From Affinundibacterium flavidum (lineage in GTDB: Bacteria > Pseudomonadota > Gammaproteobacteria > Burkholderiales > Burkholderiaceae_D), in contig NZ_JACOGA010000005.1 of the NCBI RefSeq assembly GCF_014284175.1, positions 207,452 to 271,451 of the forward strand: a stretch of DNA of 64,000 bases. The letters are read 5' to 3'. The notes beneath the pieces are model-generated. The model did not search any database. It saw only the letters and a list, made by a program, of their open reading frames with translations, and was not told the DNA's origin. Of this stretch, positions 54,236 to 63,779 are shown piece after piece; position 1 is the stretch's first letter; each line of letters starts with the position of its first letter. The position numbers were made by a program, and so were the translations under genes.

Positions 54236-54640
54236 GCCAATTTCATGTGCAACCTTTAAAAGTTTTTCGACAACTAGCTCCCGATTTTTTGGTGCCTTTA
54301 CGTGCGCGGGCAGTCGACTCAGCCAATTGCTATTCGGTCCCGCTTTACTGCCCCTCAAAACTGTCAGGCGCTCCGATGATTTCAACGGTTTCATTTGAAG
54401 CACTCGAACGCACTCATCGATTTGAGCACGAGAGGAAAACCGAAACACCATATCAGAAAATTCCACACACAAGACACGAAATCCTTTTTTGCCTTCTGGT
54501 TTGGGCGCCGGCGGATCGTATTCTTGCGAATCGCGCCACGTCGTCCCTTCTTTTTCTATGTGTACCCAATAAGCCATTGGTTCATCTCGCCAATCTTCCG
54601 CATATTCGATCCAGTAGCGTGGTGGTTTCTTCATCGGCAT
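54230..54640 (-). CDS. Small soluble protein of unknown function (cassette)
   Basis: A 136-residue basic protein starting MPMKKPPRYW. Motif-like parts: FRVLCVEFSDMVFRF and the C-terminal VVEKLLKVAHEIG helix. Similar in tone to the 50118 protein (both have a CVVEVRGFQFIFHS/LCVEFSDMVFRF segment), so distant paralogues are possible. Confidence 0.6.
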   Translation of the reverse strand: MPMKKPPRYWIEYAEDWRDEPMAYWVHIEKEGTTWRDSQEYDPPAPKPEGKKGFRVLCVEFSDMVFRFSSRAQIDECVRVLQMKPLKSSERLTVLRGSKAGPNSNWLSRLPAHVKAPKNRELVVEKLLKVAHEIGI

Positions 54641-54645
54641 TTGAC

Positions 54646-55229
54646 TTGTTCTAAAGTGAAAAAACCGACGTTAACACATTCTTAAAAATCCTTCAACAAA
54701 GTGCCAGTCCTCTGGGAAGCCGCACCACGACTTACTCTTTCTAGCTATACCCCCCTTGTGCAGGTATAACAAAGGCACTCATTAATGCCGATCCAAGGCG
54801 CAGTTTCGAAATGGCGCGATAGAAATAGCCCTTTCACGCTTGCGTAGCAAAAGTCAATAATCATCTTTTCCCTGCTATCTCGCAGGCGAGACATTCACAT
54901 TACCGCAACTACAACGCGTCTATGAATTTTTGATGGGAAAGTCACTCAACAAAGTCAGCTTTCGCAGAAAAATCACTTTGATGGATTTGTTAGAAGCGAT
55001 TCCAGGTCAATTTAAAACAGCTGGCGCACGTAGGCCAGCACAACTATATCGTTTGAAGAAAATTCTTAGACAGCAATTGCAGTTGCTGGATAGAGGATTG
55101 TGGATCGTCTGAATCTACGGGTAGGTTACGGCGGAACAAAGTGAAGCTCAACATGGAACTTCACTTTGTTTTTTCGACGCTAATTTGAAAACTACATTCA
55201 TATGGATACGCTTTTGCTGTTCGTACCTA
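54646..55229. repeat. Decayed repeat, copy C, with nrtR C-terminal fragment
   Basis: Matches copy B from its start (AAGTGAAAAAACCGACGTTAA) to GTACCTA at 55223-55229. The nrtR-derived half begins about 54819. Confidence 0.88.
54819..55112 (+). pseudogene. nrtR C-terminal fragment, copy C
   Basis: It matches the winged-helix part of the NrtR-like regulator and stays open for about 80 codons to a TGA at 55112, three residues beyond the normal end because the parental TGA has become TGG. A TAA upstream cuts it off from the Nudix half. A start at 54930 could give a 60-residue DNA-binding fragment, but expression is doubtful. Confidence 0.75.
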
Positions 55230-55244
55230 AGACGCTAGTTCACG

Positions 55245-55610
55245 TCAAAACGAAGTCAACACAAATAGCGGAACAAGAACACTTGCCACGACAAAGAGAC
55301 TCAGAAAAATACTTGCATACCAGCGTATTCCCGCGGCGGCACTAACGGGCAGGCGACTCATCGCGCTATTGTCTGATCGCAGAAAACCACGTGTTGGATG
55401 AAACCAAAACGCGCAACACAAAGCTGCCCAAGTCAAAAAAATAGGAGGAGCAGCAATACCGACAAACATCCCCAGTCGTACTTTTCCGGGAATCACAAAT
55501 ATAAAAACTGCAGCCCAAAAAGTTACGATTCCCGTCAAAGCTGCAGCAAGCAAAGACCATCGAAATGCGTGTAAGCGAATTGCGAATCTGGTGAGTAAGT
55601 TTGGTGTCAT
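55245..55610 (-). CDS. Membrane protein of unknown function
   Basis: A 121-residue protein with three membrane helices (about 20-40, 48-67, 98-119). ATG 55610 is preceded by a GAAAG-type ribosome site; the frame also extends to 55661. It is the same strand as the cassettes but I find no attC beside it. Confidence 0.58.
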   Translation of the reverse strand: MTPNLLTRFAIRLHAFRWSLLAAALTGIVTFWAAVFIFVIPGKVRLGMFVGIAAPPIFLTWAALCCAFWFHPTRGFLRSDNSAMSRLPVSAAAGIRWYASIFLSLFVVASVLVPLFVLTSF

Positions 55611-55975
55611 TTTTTCTTTCAGTTCAGGTTGGTCGTCCTTTAAAGGCAATGCGATCCACACTGCAATTTGACGGGGAAGTCTATTTATTAAGGCGTTTCT
55701 TCACAAGTATCAGTACACAGCCGACTCAGAACATAAGCAATGTTGCACCACGCGGTGCAATCAGATGAACTTATGCAAACCGCAGCAAAATGAACATCCC
55801 AACAGAGGCAAAATTACAGTTATGTACAACATCATTTACTGAAGATATGCCCTGAATATGCCAATCTGTCTCATCAAAGGAAATACACAAGCAGGTATGA
55901 AAACTACGGCTCTCGAAAAAATCACCCTCCTTACTTGCGTTTGAGATATTTGCCTTTTCTGACCTGACTGATGAC
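55611..55975. other. Intergenic stretch with a perfect short hairpin
   Basis: TTGCACC (55743-55749) and GGTGCAA (55754-55760) form a perfect 7-bp stem with a 4-base loop. It has no T-run. No gene is seen in this stretch. Confidence 0.5.
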
Positions 55976-56032
55976 CGCTAACGCCCAAATTAAGACGCGC
56001 TAGGAAGCGGCTTCGATTTGAATGAATTATTC
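55976..56032 (-). other. attC-like site 12, read into the preceding gene's C-terminus
   Basis: The minus strand translates as NNSFKSKPLPSAS then stop. This is a variant of the NNSFKPNPLRGSA tail well known from proteins whose last codons run into an attC (Xanthomonas-type). CGCTAAC lies at 55976-55982 and a worn partner at 56026-56032. Confidence 0.7.
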
Positions 56033-56493
56033 GAGTGCATTGACTTACTGCGCAACTGTGCCTCGACTTGCTTCAATACGTCTGCCCCCTGTGGCAATTG
56101 CCACGAGTTGCCACAGCTATCTATGCGGAAAGTGCTGCCAGATTTAGTGAAAAAGAATAGATGCTTTTCTCCAGAGCGCATCGTGTATCTGCTGGAATCA
56201 TTCTCTTCCCTGACGGTAACGACGGCTGGGAGATGGCCTTTGAGTTGGCGAACGACACGAATCGTGTGCAAGTGTGCCGTGACCCCGTCCGGATCATCAT
56301 GATCTTCTTGTAGCGGAGAGGTTTTTATAAGCTTACCAATCACGATTGCTTGACTAGAGCGTATCTCACTTTCTAACGGCACACGATACCCGGACACCAA
56401 TGTTTTAGGATCGAGGCATGCGGCGCACGCAGGCGACGATATGACCGTGGTGGAGAGCAAAGCGAGAACTAAAAGTGGTGAAATATTTTTCAT
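55990..56493 (-). CDS. Exported protein of unknown function (cassette)
   Basis: A 167-residue protein with a signal peptide ending near CAACL. Three or four cysteines remain in the mature part (ACLDPKT, DSCGNSW), suggesting a disulfide. Beyond the last SIGNIFICANT fold, the C-terminal NNSFKSKPLPSAS comes from an attC. Family unknown; a TIMP-like beta-barrel is possible from RVVRQLKGHLPAVVTV. Confidence 0.65.
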   Translation of the reverse strand: MKNISPLLVLALLSTTVISSPACAACLDPKTLVSGYRVPLESEIRSSQAIVIGKLIKTSPLQEDHDDPDGVTAHLHTIRVVRQLKGHLPAVVTVREENDSSRYTMRSGEKHLFFFTKSGSTFRIDSCGNSWQLPQGADVLKQVEAQLRSKSMHSNNSFKSKPLPSAS

Positions 56494-56558
56494 GTACTTA
56501 GCCGATTAATTTGACCGACGCGAGGCGTCTATAACGAATGACATTTTATACGAACCAG

Positions 56559-56828
56559 TCAAAATAGTTCACCAATATCGCCAATCACCTCAGCGCCTTC
56601 AATGAAACGGCCCACAGCGTCTGAGCGCTCGACGGTTTGCCCAGGGTTCGTCCATTTTCTTAGCTCATCTCGTTTGCGTTGTTCTTCGTCCAGGCGTGCT
56701 ATTTTCTCATTTGAAAATAGGAACTCGAGAGGCAAGTTGGCACTGCAATATAAGCAGTGTCCTACTCTCCGGTTCAATACCGCTTGCTTACAAGCAGGGC
56801 ATTTGTACTTTATCGGTAAATCATCCAT
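56559..56828 (-). CDS. Small zinc-ribbon protein
   Basis: An 89-residue protein with two CxxC pairs (CPAC, CLYC) near the N-terminus that could bind zinc, then a charged helical part (RLDEEQRKRDELRKW). Start and gene reality are moderately supported by motif spacing. Confidence 0.65.
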   Translation of the reverse strand: MDDLPIKYKCPACKQAVLNRRVGHCLYCSANLPLEFLFSNEKIARLDEEQRKRDELRKWTNPGQTVERSDAVGRFIEGAEVIGDIGELF

Positions 56829-57041
56829 AGCTAAACCACATAAGGTAAAAGTGAGTGACGCAGCAACATGCGACCTGCCAAAATATTCAACATTATTTCG
56901 TTGTCATTTCCGACTGTCATGTCAGGTGCTTGCCTTAGAATCCATTCGGTGTCGACAATTAATATTGAAATTCTTATCGAATTCATCGCAATCGTCATTG
57001 CCTATTTACCCCACGAATAAGGGCGTTGTGACTCTTTTTAC

Positions 57042-57878
57042 TTAGTCGTGGAGTTCACCTGCATAAAATTTCGAAACCTTTACATCCTCTATCTCGTTCC
57101 ATTCATTGCCATTTTTTTTGTGCGCAGAAAAGCTTAACCAATTTTGCTGACATTTAGTACACTGTTTTCGATGAAGCGTTGCAATTAAATAGGCATCGGA
57201 AAAATGTTCTGGCTCACCAGCATTTTTATGCAATGTGATTGCGTTTTGCAATTCGGAATTTTTAAAATAGTCTATCAACTCATCGAACATTTTTGCGAAA
57301 GTGTCAGCACTTCCAAAGTAACGCACATTTTTCATTTTCGACTTTAGATAGACTGCGCAACTGGTGCAGTATGGAAGATTTGAAAGATATCCGTAAACTA
57401 CAAAGCCACCAATTGCAAACCCAACGATTTGAAGAAACGCAGTGAAAAAACCAATGCTTCCTAATTCCCCAGATTCGCCAACTTTTACAGCATGCACTCT
57501 AAACTCCATAGATTGGTGCTGGAGTATGTATTTCAGATAGTCGATTAAGGAAATATAGTCGCTCAATAGCTTCCCTTCTATTTCAATGGATGCATAAGAA
57601 AACCAATGCACCATAAAAAATGTACTTATAGAAATCAGAACCATATTGAACATCAACATCTTGCTTGGCCTATGGCCAAACAGAACAGATCCTAAATAAT
57701 AGCCACTAGCAGCAAGAAATCCGCAGCCAATTGCACCTATAGGAATAATGAACCAAAGGCTAAAAGAATAAATGGAAAACCCCAATATTTCCTCTATTTT
57801 CCAAAGTAAGAATGCTGTGAGTGTACTTGAGACAAATCCGAAAAAACTCACTACTAAATCTTGTACCGCATTCTTCAT
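57042..57878 (-). CDS. Membrane protein with cysteine pairs, unknown function
   Basis: A 278-residue protein with four membrane helices in residues 8-170, then a soluble part with CTSC and CTKC pairs, a likely metal site. No family recognised. It is same-stranded with the cassettes, but I do not see attC sites directly beside it. Confidence 0.65.
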   Translation of the reverse strand: MKNAVQDLVVSFFGFVSSTLTAFLLWKIEEILGFSIYSFSLWFIIPIGAIGCGFLAASGYYLGSVLFGHRPSKMLMFNMVLISISTFFMVHWFSYASIEIEGKLLSDYISLIDYLKYILQHQSMEFRVHAVKVGESGELGSIGFFTAFLQIVGFAIGGFVVYGYLSNLPYCTSCAVYLKSKMKNVRYFGSADTFAKMFDELIDYFKNSELQNAITLHKNAGEPEHFSDAYLIATLHRKQCTKCQQNWLSFSAHKKNGNEWNEIEDVKVSKFYAGELHD

Positions 57879-58350
57879 TCCGTTTCCCCTAATCGACTTT
57901 TATATATAAATTGATTTAATTCAAACGAGCATCATTTACTGCTTCTAATCACCAGACAATTCAATCGCCTACTATTTTTGTGCTTTATCGCCTTAGCGTT
58001 CGCAACATCCCGAAAGATTGAAAAGCGCGCAAAATTTGTTTTTGTGTTGGCAAATTCTGCACATACTTTGCAATTGCATGAGAAACAGAATCAGGGTGTC
58101 ATTGGGTCATACGGCATACCTAATTTGTTTAAAAGCAAAAAACGAAGTTAACACATTCTTAAAAATCTATCAACAAAGTTCCAAGCATCTCGTAAGCCGC
58201 ATCTCATTTATCTCTTTTTTGTTTTACCTCTCTATTAACAGGCATAACTGAGGGATCATGAATTTAGAAATAGAATCAACGCAATGTAAGAACTCGACGT
58301 TTGCAAAGTTAACTTAGACAAAAAAAATCAAAAAAGTTATGCATATGGTC
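57879..58350. repeat. Non-coding stretch with repeat remnant D
   Basis: From 58147 to about 58262 it resembles the 5' part of copies B and C (GTTAACACATTCTTAAAAAT, then CAACAAAG, GTAAGCCGC and GGCATAAC), but lacks the nrtR half. No gene is credible in the stretch. It directly follows the glmS stop on the glmS coding strand. Confidence 0.6.
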
Positions 58351-60180
58351 TTACTCGACTGTGACCGACTTCGCCAAATTCCTAGGCTTATCAACATCCG
58401 TCCCCCGCGCCAACGCCGTGTGATACGCGAGCAACTGCAAAGGCACCGTGTGCAAAATCGGGGACAGCATGCCGTAGTGTTCTGGCAGGCGAATCACGTG
58501 TACCCCTTCACTTGGGGTGATGCGAGAATCGGCGTCGGCGAAGACGTAGAGTTCGCCGCCGCGGGCGCGGACTTCTTGCATGTTGGATTTCAGTTTTTCG
58601 ATGAGCGTGTCGTTCGGTGCGACTGTTACTACTGGCATGTCTTTCGTGACTAAGGCTAATGGTCCATGTTTGAGCTCGCCTGCTGGATAAGCTTCGGCGT
58701 GGATGTAAGAAATTTCTTTGAGTTTTAATGCGCCTTCTAAAGCGATGGGATAGTGCAAACCGCGACCTAAGAAAAGTGCGTTTTCTTTGCGGGCGAATTC
58801 GTCTGCCCAAGCGATGATTTGTGGCTCTAGTGCGAGTACCGCGGTGATGGCGACTGGTAAATGGCGCAGATCTTTGATGTGGTCTTGTTCTTCGGTTTCG
58901 CTGAGTCGGCCTTTGCTTTGTGCCAAGGTTAATGCCAACAAAAATAGTGCCGCAAGTTGCGTGGTGAAAGCCTTAGTCGATGCCACGCCGACTTCGACGC
59001 CGGCACGTGTGATGTAGGCGAGTTCGCATTCGCGTACCATGGCGCTGGTGGAAACATTACAGATCGTCAGACTGTGTGGCATGCCGAGTTCGCGGGCGTG
59101 TTTGAGTGCAGCAAGCGTATCCGCTGTTTCGCCGCTTTGTGAAATCGTGACGACTAAGCTCTTGGGATTTGGCACGCTGTCGCGGTAGCGGTATTCACTG
59201 GCGATTTCTACGTTGACCGAAATTTTAGCGATGGATTCTATCCAGTATTTGGCTGTCATGCCTGCGTAATAGCTGGTGCCACAAGCGAGGATTAAGACAT
59301 TGTCGATGTCTTTAAAAACGCGATATGCCTTGTCGCCAAACAGCTCAGGCATGATGTTGGTGATGCCTTCCAAAGTGTCACCTAATGCACGTGCTTGTTC
59401 GAAGATTTCTTTTTGCATGTAATGGCGATACGGGCCGAGTTCTGCCGCGCCAGTGTGGGCGTGCACAGTGCGGACTTCGCGTTCGACTTGTTTGCCGTTC
59501 ACATCGGCGATCCACACGCGTTGCAATTGCAGATCGACGACATCGCCTTCTTCTAAATAAATAATTTGATCGGTGGTACCTGCGAGCGCCATTGCATCCG
59601 ACGCTAAGAAGTTTTCGCCTTTGCCGACGCCGACGATGAGAGGAGAACCTTGACGTGCACCTACCACGCGGTGTGGCTCATCGCGGCAGAATACGGCAAT
59701 CGCATACGCGCCGGTTAAGCGCTTAACTGCTTGTTGAACGGTGTCGAATAAATCGCCGCTGTATAAATGATCAACTAAGTGGGCGATGACTTCAGTGTCG
59801 GTTTGACTTTGGAACACGTAACCAGCGCGGCTTAATTCGGCGCGCAATTCTTCGTGGTTTTCTATGATGCCGTTATGAACGAGCGCAATACGTGCGTTCT
59901 CGCCATCAGGTGAAAAGTGTGGATGCGCATTCGCTGAAGATGGTGCGCCGTGCGTTGCCCAGCGGGTGTGGGCGATGCCTGTGAAGCCTGCCAAGCCAGT
60001 TTGTTCAACTTGCGCCTGCAATTCGGCGACGCGTGAGGTGCTGCGTGAGCGCTGTAATTTGCCGTCAACATGCAAAGCGACTCCGCAAGAATCATAGCCG
60101 CGGTATTCGAGGCGCTTGAGGCCTTCTAACAAAATGGGAGTGATATTGCGTTGTGCTACTGCGCCGACGATGCCACACAT
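58351..60180 (-). CDS. glmS: Glutamine-fructose-6-phosphate aminotransferase
   Basis: A 609-residue GlmS, full length. Cys2 (MCGIVGA) is the glutaminase nucleophile; the isomerase half has two SIS domains ([17 protein letters not shown]) and ends [13 protein letters not shown]. It makes glucosamine 6-phosphate for cell-wall synthesis. The 3' end of glmS is the Tn7 target, but no Tn7 end or transposition gene is seen here. Confidence 0.97.
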   Translation of the reverse strand: MCGIVGAVAQRNITPILLEGLKRLEYRGYDSCGVALHVDGKLQRSRSTSRVAELQAQVEQTGLAGFTGIAHTRWATHGAPSSANAHPHFSPDGENARIALVHNGIIENHEELRAELSRAGYVFQSQTDTEVIAHLVDHLYSGDLFDTVQQAVKRLTGAYAIAVFCRDEPHRVVGARQGSPLIVGVGKGENFLASDAMALAGTTDQIIYLEEGDVVDLQLQRVWIADVNGKQVEREVRTVHAHTGAAELGPYRHYMQKEIFEQARALGDTLEGITNIMPELFGDKAYRVFKDIDNVLILACGTSYYAGMTAKYWIESIAKISVNVEIASEYRYRDSVPNPKSLVVTISQSGETADTLAALKHARELGMPHSLTICNVSTSAMVRECELAYITRAGVEVGVASTKAFTTQLAALFLLALTLAQSKGRLSETEEQDHIKDLRHLPVAITAVLALEPQIIAWADEFARKENALFLGRGLHYPIALEGALKLKEISYIHAEAYPAGELKHGPLALVTKDMPVVTVAPNDTLIEKLKSNMQEVRARGGELYVFADADSRITPSEGVHVIRLPEHYGMLSPILHTVPLQLLAYHTALARGTDVDKPRNLAKSVTVE

Positions 60181-60366
60181 AGAGACCTCTATTGAAAAAT
60201 TTAGTCACCACTGACTGATAAGCACTCATGCTAATCCAGACTGAATGAAATTTTCTTTCAAAATATTCGTAAAAATGCTTAAATAGACCATCAATCTATC
60301 ATATCAACTAAAAATTTCACTTAACTATAGTTTGTGGAATTTTTAATCACATCAATTCAAAATTTT

Positions 60367-60831
60367 ATGACGAACTTAGATGAACTGGACAAACGCATAT
60401 TGCAAACTCTGCAACTTGATGCCTCACTCAGCAATCAAGAATTGGCGCAACGTGTGCATGCTTCGCCACCGACATGCCTACGTCGCGTACATCGTCTCAA
60501 GAAAGAAGGTGTGATCGCCAAGCAAGTGGCAATTTTGTCGCCAGAAAAAGTCGGCGCTGGTTTAACAGCGATTGTAGAAATCACGCTCGATCATCAAGCG
60601 ACTGAACATCAAATCGCGTTTGAGCAATTGGTTGCGAAGGAAATCGCGGTACAGCAATGCTATCGGGTCTCGCCCGGACCAGACTTTGTGGTGATCATCC
60701 AGGTGGCGGATATGGCGGCTTATCATGCACTGGCACATCGCTTATTTGCGACGCAATCGAATGTGCGCAATGTGCGTAGTTTCTTTTCGATTTCGCGCAG
60801 TAAATTTGAAACGCAAGTGGTGCTTGCGTGA
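60367..60831 (+). CDS. Lrp/AsnC-family transcriptional regulator
   Basis: A 154-residue Lrp family protein: N-terminal winged helix (LDELDKRILQTLQLDAS, SPPTCLRRVHRL) and C-terminal RAM ligand domain (about 70-150). It starts at ATG 60367; an upstream GTG at 60334 lacks support. It is divergent from glmS, and so may regulate it or amino acid genes elsewhere. A bidirectional terminator follows. Confidence 0.92.
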   Translation: MTNLDELDKRILQTLQLDASLSNQELAQRVHASPPTCLRRVHRLKKEGVIAKQVAILSPEKVGAGLTAIVEITLDHQATEHQIAFEQLVAKEIAVQQCYRVSPGPDFVVIIQVADMAAYHALAHRLFATQSNVRNVRSFFSISRSKFETQVVLA

Positions 60832-60844
60832 AGCCAAATAAAAA

Positions 60845-60873
60845 ACAGCGCAGACCTCTTTGATCGGCGCTGT
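60845..60873. terminator. Bidirectional intrinsic terminator
   Basis: ACAGCGC (60845-60851) pairs with GCGCTGT (60867-60873). Upstream is a run of A (T on the minus strand), downstream CCTTTTC. It serves the Lrp gene on the plus strand and the epimerase-like gene on the minus strand. Confidence 0.75.
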
Positions 60874-60911
60874 CCTTTTCATTTTGCATTCTAGATTTGA
60901 ACAAGCTTGAT

Positions 60912-62075
60912 TTAAGCTTTGGCGTCTTTCCAGCGCTTCAGTATCGTCGCTTCTTGCTCAGCACTGAAAGCCAGTTTGGTGCGCCCTTTTTCTTCCGTTA
61001 ACTGAGTTTTATACCATGCCAGCGTATCGTTTACCGTTTGCTCAACCGGGCGGAAACGCATACCAGCCTTGACCGCACGTGCATTGCTAAAAGTGTGGAA
61101 GCCCTTGGTATCACCGAAATAAGGTGACCAGATTGGGAATTCCATATCCGTTTGTTTCGCCATAAATTCGCTCGGTATCCAGCTCAAATTGCTAGTTGCT
61201 TTCGTCGCTTTTTTGCAGGCTTCGATGACACGTCCCCACGGCATCGTTTTCTCTGGTCCCAGTGCATTAAATTTGCCTACCGTTTGCGTTTCTACCATCA
61301 ACACTAACCACTCTGCCAAATCACGCACATCGATAATTTGGAAAGGATCGGTAGGCGCGCCGGGCACCGCGATTTCACCGCCTTGATCGAAGCGCACTGG
61401 CCAATAAGTAAAGCGACCACTAGGGTCATCCGGCCCGACAATATAGCCAGGACGTACTATCGTCGTTTTGCCCGGCATCGCTTGTTCAGCGGCTTTTTCA
61501 CAGGCGGCTTTTAAGCCACCATAGTTTTCAAAATTTTTGCCCATCTCTTCGACGGCAGGATTCGACAGCACCGCCAGCGGCGTATCTTCATCACCATGCA
61601 TAGGCACTGGCTCTTTATAGCAACTGATACTAGAAATATAAATGTATTGCTTGACGCGTGGTGCCAGCAATTGCGCAGAGGCAGCGACCATGCGCGGATA
61701 GTAACCAGAATCATCGATCACAGCATCCCACTCGCCGCTCTCTAAAGATTTAATACCTTCGCCTTTATTCGGATCACGATCACCCTGGCGCTTTTCTATG
61801 TTCGGAAATAAACCGGGACGGGTCTTGCCGCGATTAAATAAGGTCAGTGTATGACCGCGGGCGCTTGCCACGGCAACGATTGCCGGGCCTAAAAATCCCG
61901 TACCTCCGAGCACCAGGATCCGCTTAGGTGCGGTCGCTGGCTGTGCTGCAGAAAAAGGCGCAGAAAATGGGGCAGATGCGGCACCAAGACCTGCAGCATT
62001 GGCTAAACCTGTGACACTAACAGCCGCGCCTGCAGCAGCACTCATTTGAATAAATTGACGACGTGAATTAGACAT
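60912..62075 (-). CDS. Tat-exported NAD-dependent epimerase/dehydratase-like protein
   Basis: A 387-residue SDR-family protein behind a twin-arginine signal (SRRQFIQM). GGTGFLG is the nucleotide-binding loop. A tyrosine in the ENYGGLK segment is a candidate for the SDR YxxxK catalytic Tyr (YGGLK). AGGAG is six bases before ATG 62075 and three before 62078, so 62075 is preferred. An exported SDR with cofactor is expected to be Tat-dependent. Substrate unknown. Confidence 0.87.
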   Translation of the reverse strand: MSNSRRQFIQMSAAAGAAVSVTGLANAAGLGAASAPFSAPFSAAQPATAPKRILVLGGTGFLGPAIVAVASARGHTLTLFNRGKTRPGLFPNIEKRQGDRDPNKGEGIKSLESGEWDAVIDDSGYYPRMVAASAQLLAPRVKQYIYISSISCYKEPVPMHGDEDTPLAVLSNPAVEEMGKNFENYGGLKAACEKAAEQAMPGKTTIVRPGYIVGPDDPSGRFTYWPVRFDQGGEIAVPGAPTDPFQIIDVRDLAEWLVLMVETQTVGKFNALGPEKTMPWGRVIEACKKATKATSNLSWIPSEFMAKQTDMEFPIWSPYFGDTKGFHTFSNARAVKAGMRFRPVEQTVNDTLAWYKTQLTEEKGRTKLAFSAEQEATILKRWKDAKA

Positions 62076-62118
62076 CATTAGCTCCTAAATTTAAGTCTCC
62101 ACCGGAAACACCATACGA

Positions 62119-63411
62119 TCATTCTGATGATCTTCTTTTTAAACTCCGCCCTAAAGCGGCACTGACCCACAACCACACGGTCGCTGTTGATAACGCGACT
62201 AATCCTAAAGGAATTGCCAGCCATGTCAGCAGACTGGGTATCCAAACGCCCAACATATCACCACCACGATAAATAAAAGTATCAATAAATGCTTTGGACT
62301 TGTAACGCTCATCTGGCCCAAGATTAATATATAAAATTTCACGGGCAGGACGATCAACTGCATAATGCAAACCGCGTCTAAGCACCTGTACGATCGCCAA
62401 CGCAGCAAAGCCAGGCCAAATCAGCAAGGCACCGAATCCTGTTATCGTCACCAGGGGCAAAATCAATAAAACGCCCGATACACCCAAGCCGCGCAATAAG
62501 CGACTAGTCACAAATAATTGCAAACTTAAGGTCAACACATTGCCCCATAAATCCATACGGGCGAAAGCCGCCGTTCTCATCGCATTGTCGGTAAAACTGC
62601 GCGCTACGATATCGGCTTGCATCAAATATAGAAATGTCGAGGTCACAGCAAAAAGCAAGATAAACAGACAAATCATCTGTAGATAAGAGGACTGCATAAT
62701 GGAACGAAAACCTTGACGAAAATCAGGTCCGGGCTCCCTCACCGTTTGCTTGATATTCTCCAACGAAAAATTAGCTGCCAGACGTGTCATGCACAGCACT
62801 GCCAATTCCAAACCTACACAAGCTAATACCATCAGTCCAACTGGCTCGAACTTCACACCCCAACTGCCGCGACTCAAAGCCTCTGTGGTCGCCGCCCCCA
62901 CTATCGCTCCTAGGGTCCCGCCCATAGAAATCATGCCGAATAAACGCTTACCCTGATCCTCATTGAACACATCAGTCATCAGGCTCCAGAAAATCGAGAC
63001 AACAAACAAATTGAACACGCTCAACCAGACGTAAAACACATAGCCTAATATAGCGCCTCCGTGTTCTGGCAAGAACTTGAACAAGAGCACAAATAGCAAA
63101 AGATTTGCGGCGAAAAAATGACTAACGATAGGAATAAAGCGTCGCCGCGCCAACTTAGACACCAACATCGCATACACAGGATTCGCGACCAGCATCGCCA
63201 ACATCGTTGCTGTCATCAGCCACGGCAATTTATCAACGCCTTTGGCAATCCCCATTGCTTCCCGCACCGGGCGCAGGAAATAGAAACTCAATAGGAGAAA
63301 GAAAAAATAAGCCGCAGCCCATAACAAAGCGCGCCCTTCGCCAACACGCAACAAGACTACCCGCTGCAGCCAGGAATGTGTGTCGACTGGATTGTTATTT
63401 GATGGATTCAT
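62119..63411 (-). CDS. Multi-pass transporter, MFS / NTP-NDP-exchanger-like
   Basis: A 430-residue membrane protein with 11 or 12 helices. FYFLRPVREAMGIAKG and the mid-protein NEDQGKRLFGMISMGGTLG are typical of MFS proteins annotated as NTP/NDP exchange-like. ATG 63411 is preceded by AGGGA; the frame extends to 63450. Substrate is not shown; nucleotide exchange is only a family-name inference. Confidence 0.82.
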   Translation of the reverse strand: MNPSNNNPVDTHSWLQRVVLLRVGEGRALLWAAAYFFFLLLSFYFLRPVREAMGIAKGVDKLPWLMTATMLAMLVANPVYAMLVSKLARRRFIPIVSHFFAANLLLFVLLFKFLPEHGGAILGYVFYVWLSVFNLFVVSIFWSLMTDVFNEDQGKRLFGMISMGGTLGAIVGAATTEALSRGSWGVKFEPVGLMVLACVGLELAVLCMTRLAANFSLENIKQTVREPGPDFRQGFRSIMQSSYLQMICLFILLFAVTSTFLYLMQADIVARSFTDNAMRTAAFARMDLWGNVLTLSLQLFVTSRLLRGLGVSGVLLILPLVTITGFGALLIWPGFAALAIVQVLRRGLHYAVDRPAREILYINLGPDERYKSKAFIDTFIYRGGDMLGVWIPSLLTWLAIPLGLVALSTATVWLWVSAALGRSLKRRSSE

Positions 63412-63779
63412 GATGTCCCTGCGCTGGCGAAGAGAGCTCCACACCAGCAAAATTATTTTGTTTTTTTATGTACTGGCTTATGTTCTGTTTTAGATTCTAT
63501 TGCGCCTTAGTTATGACTTAATGGTCTTAGAAAACTGATTGAAGCAAATGAAATACATATGCGGAGTTGGAGAAAATTTGTAGCGGGAAGTTCAGTCTGA
63601 TTTGAAAAAACTGAAATATTTATTTCTGCTTCAGACCTGAACTAAGTGAGGTTAAATTGGTCGTGCGTGAACATGCATTGCTCGTGGGCAAGTTCACGAT
63701 AAATTTTATTGCTCGCATAGTAGGACTTACACAAAACTGTGCTGGGTGGAGCCTACTTGCGTAGATACTGTTATCCGAG
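63412..63779. other. Intergenic stretch, no gene recognised
   Basis: Lies between the transporter start and the IS110 fragment. It should contain the transporter promoter. No convincing motif or repeat seen. Confidence 0.55.

Noticed and set aside
58250..58350. Tn7 right or left end beside glmS
   Set aside because: No TGTGGGCGGA-type end or repeated 22-bp sites seen.
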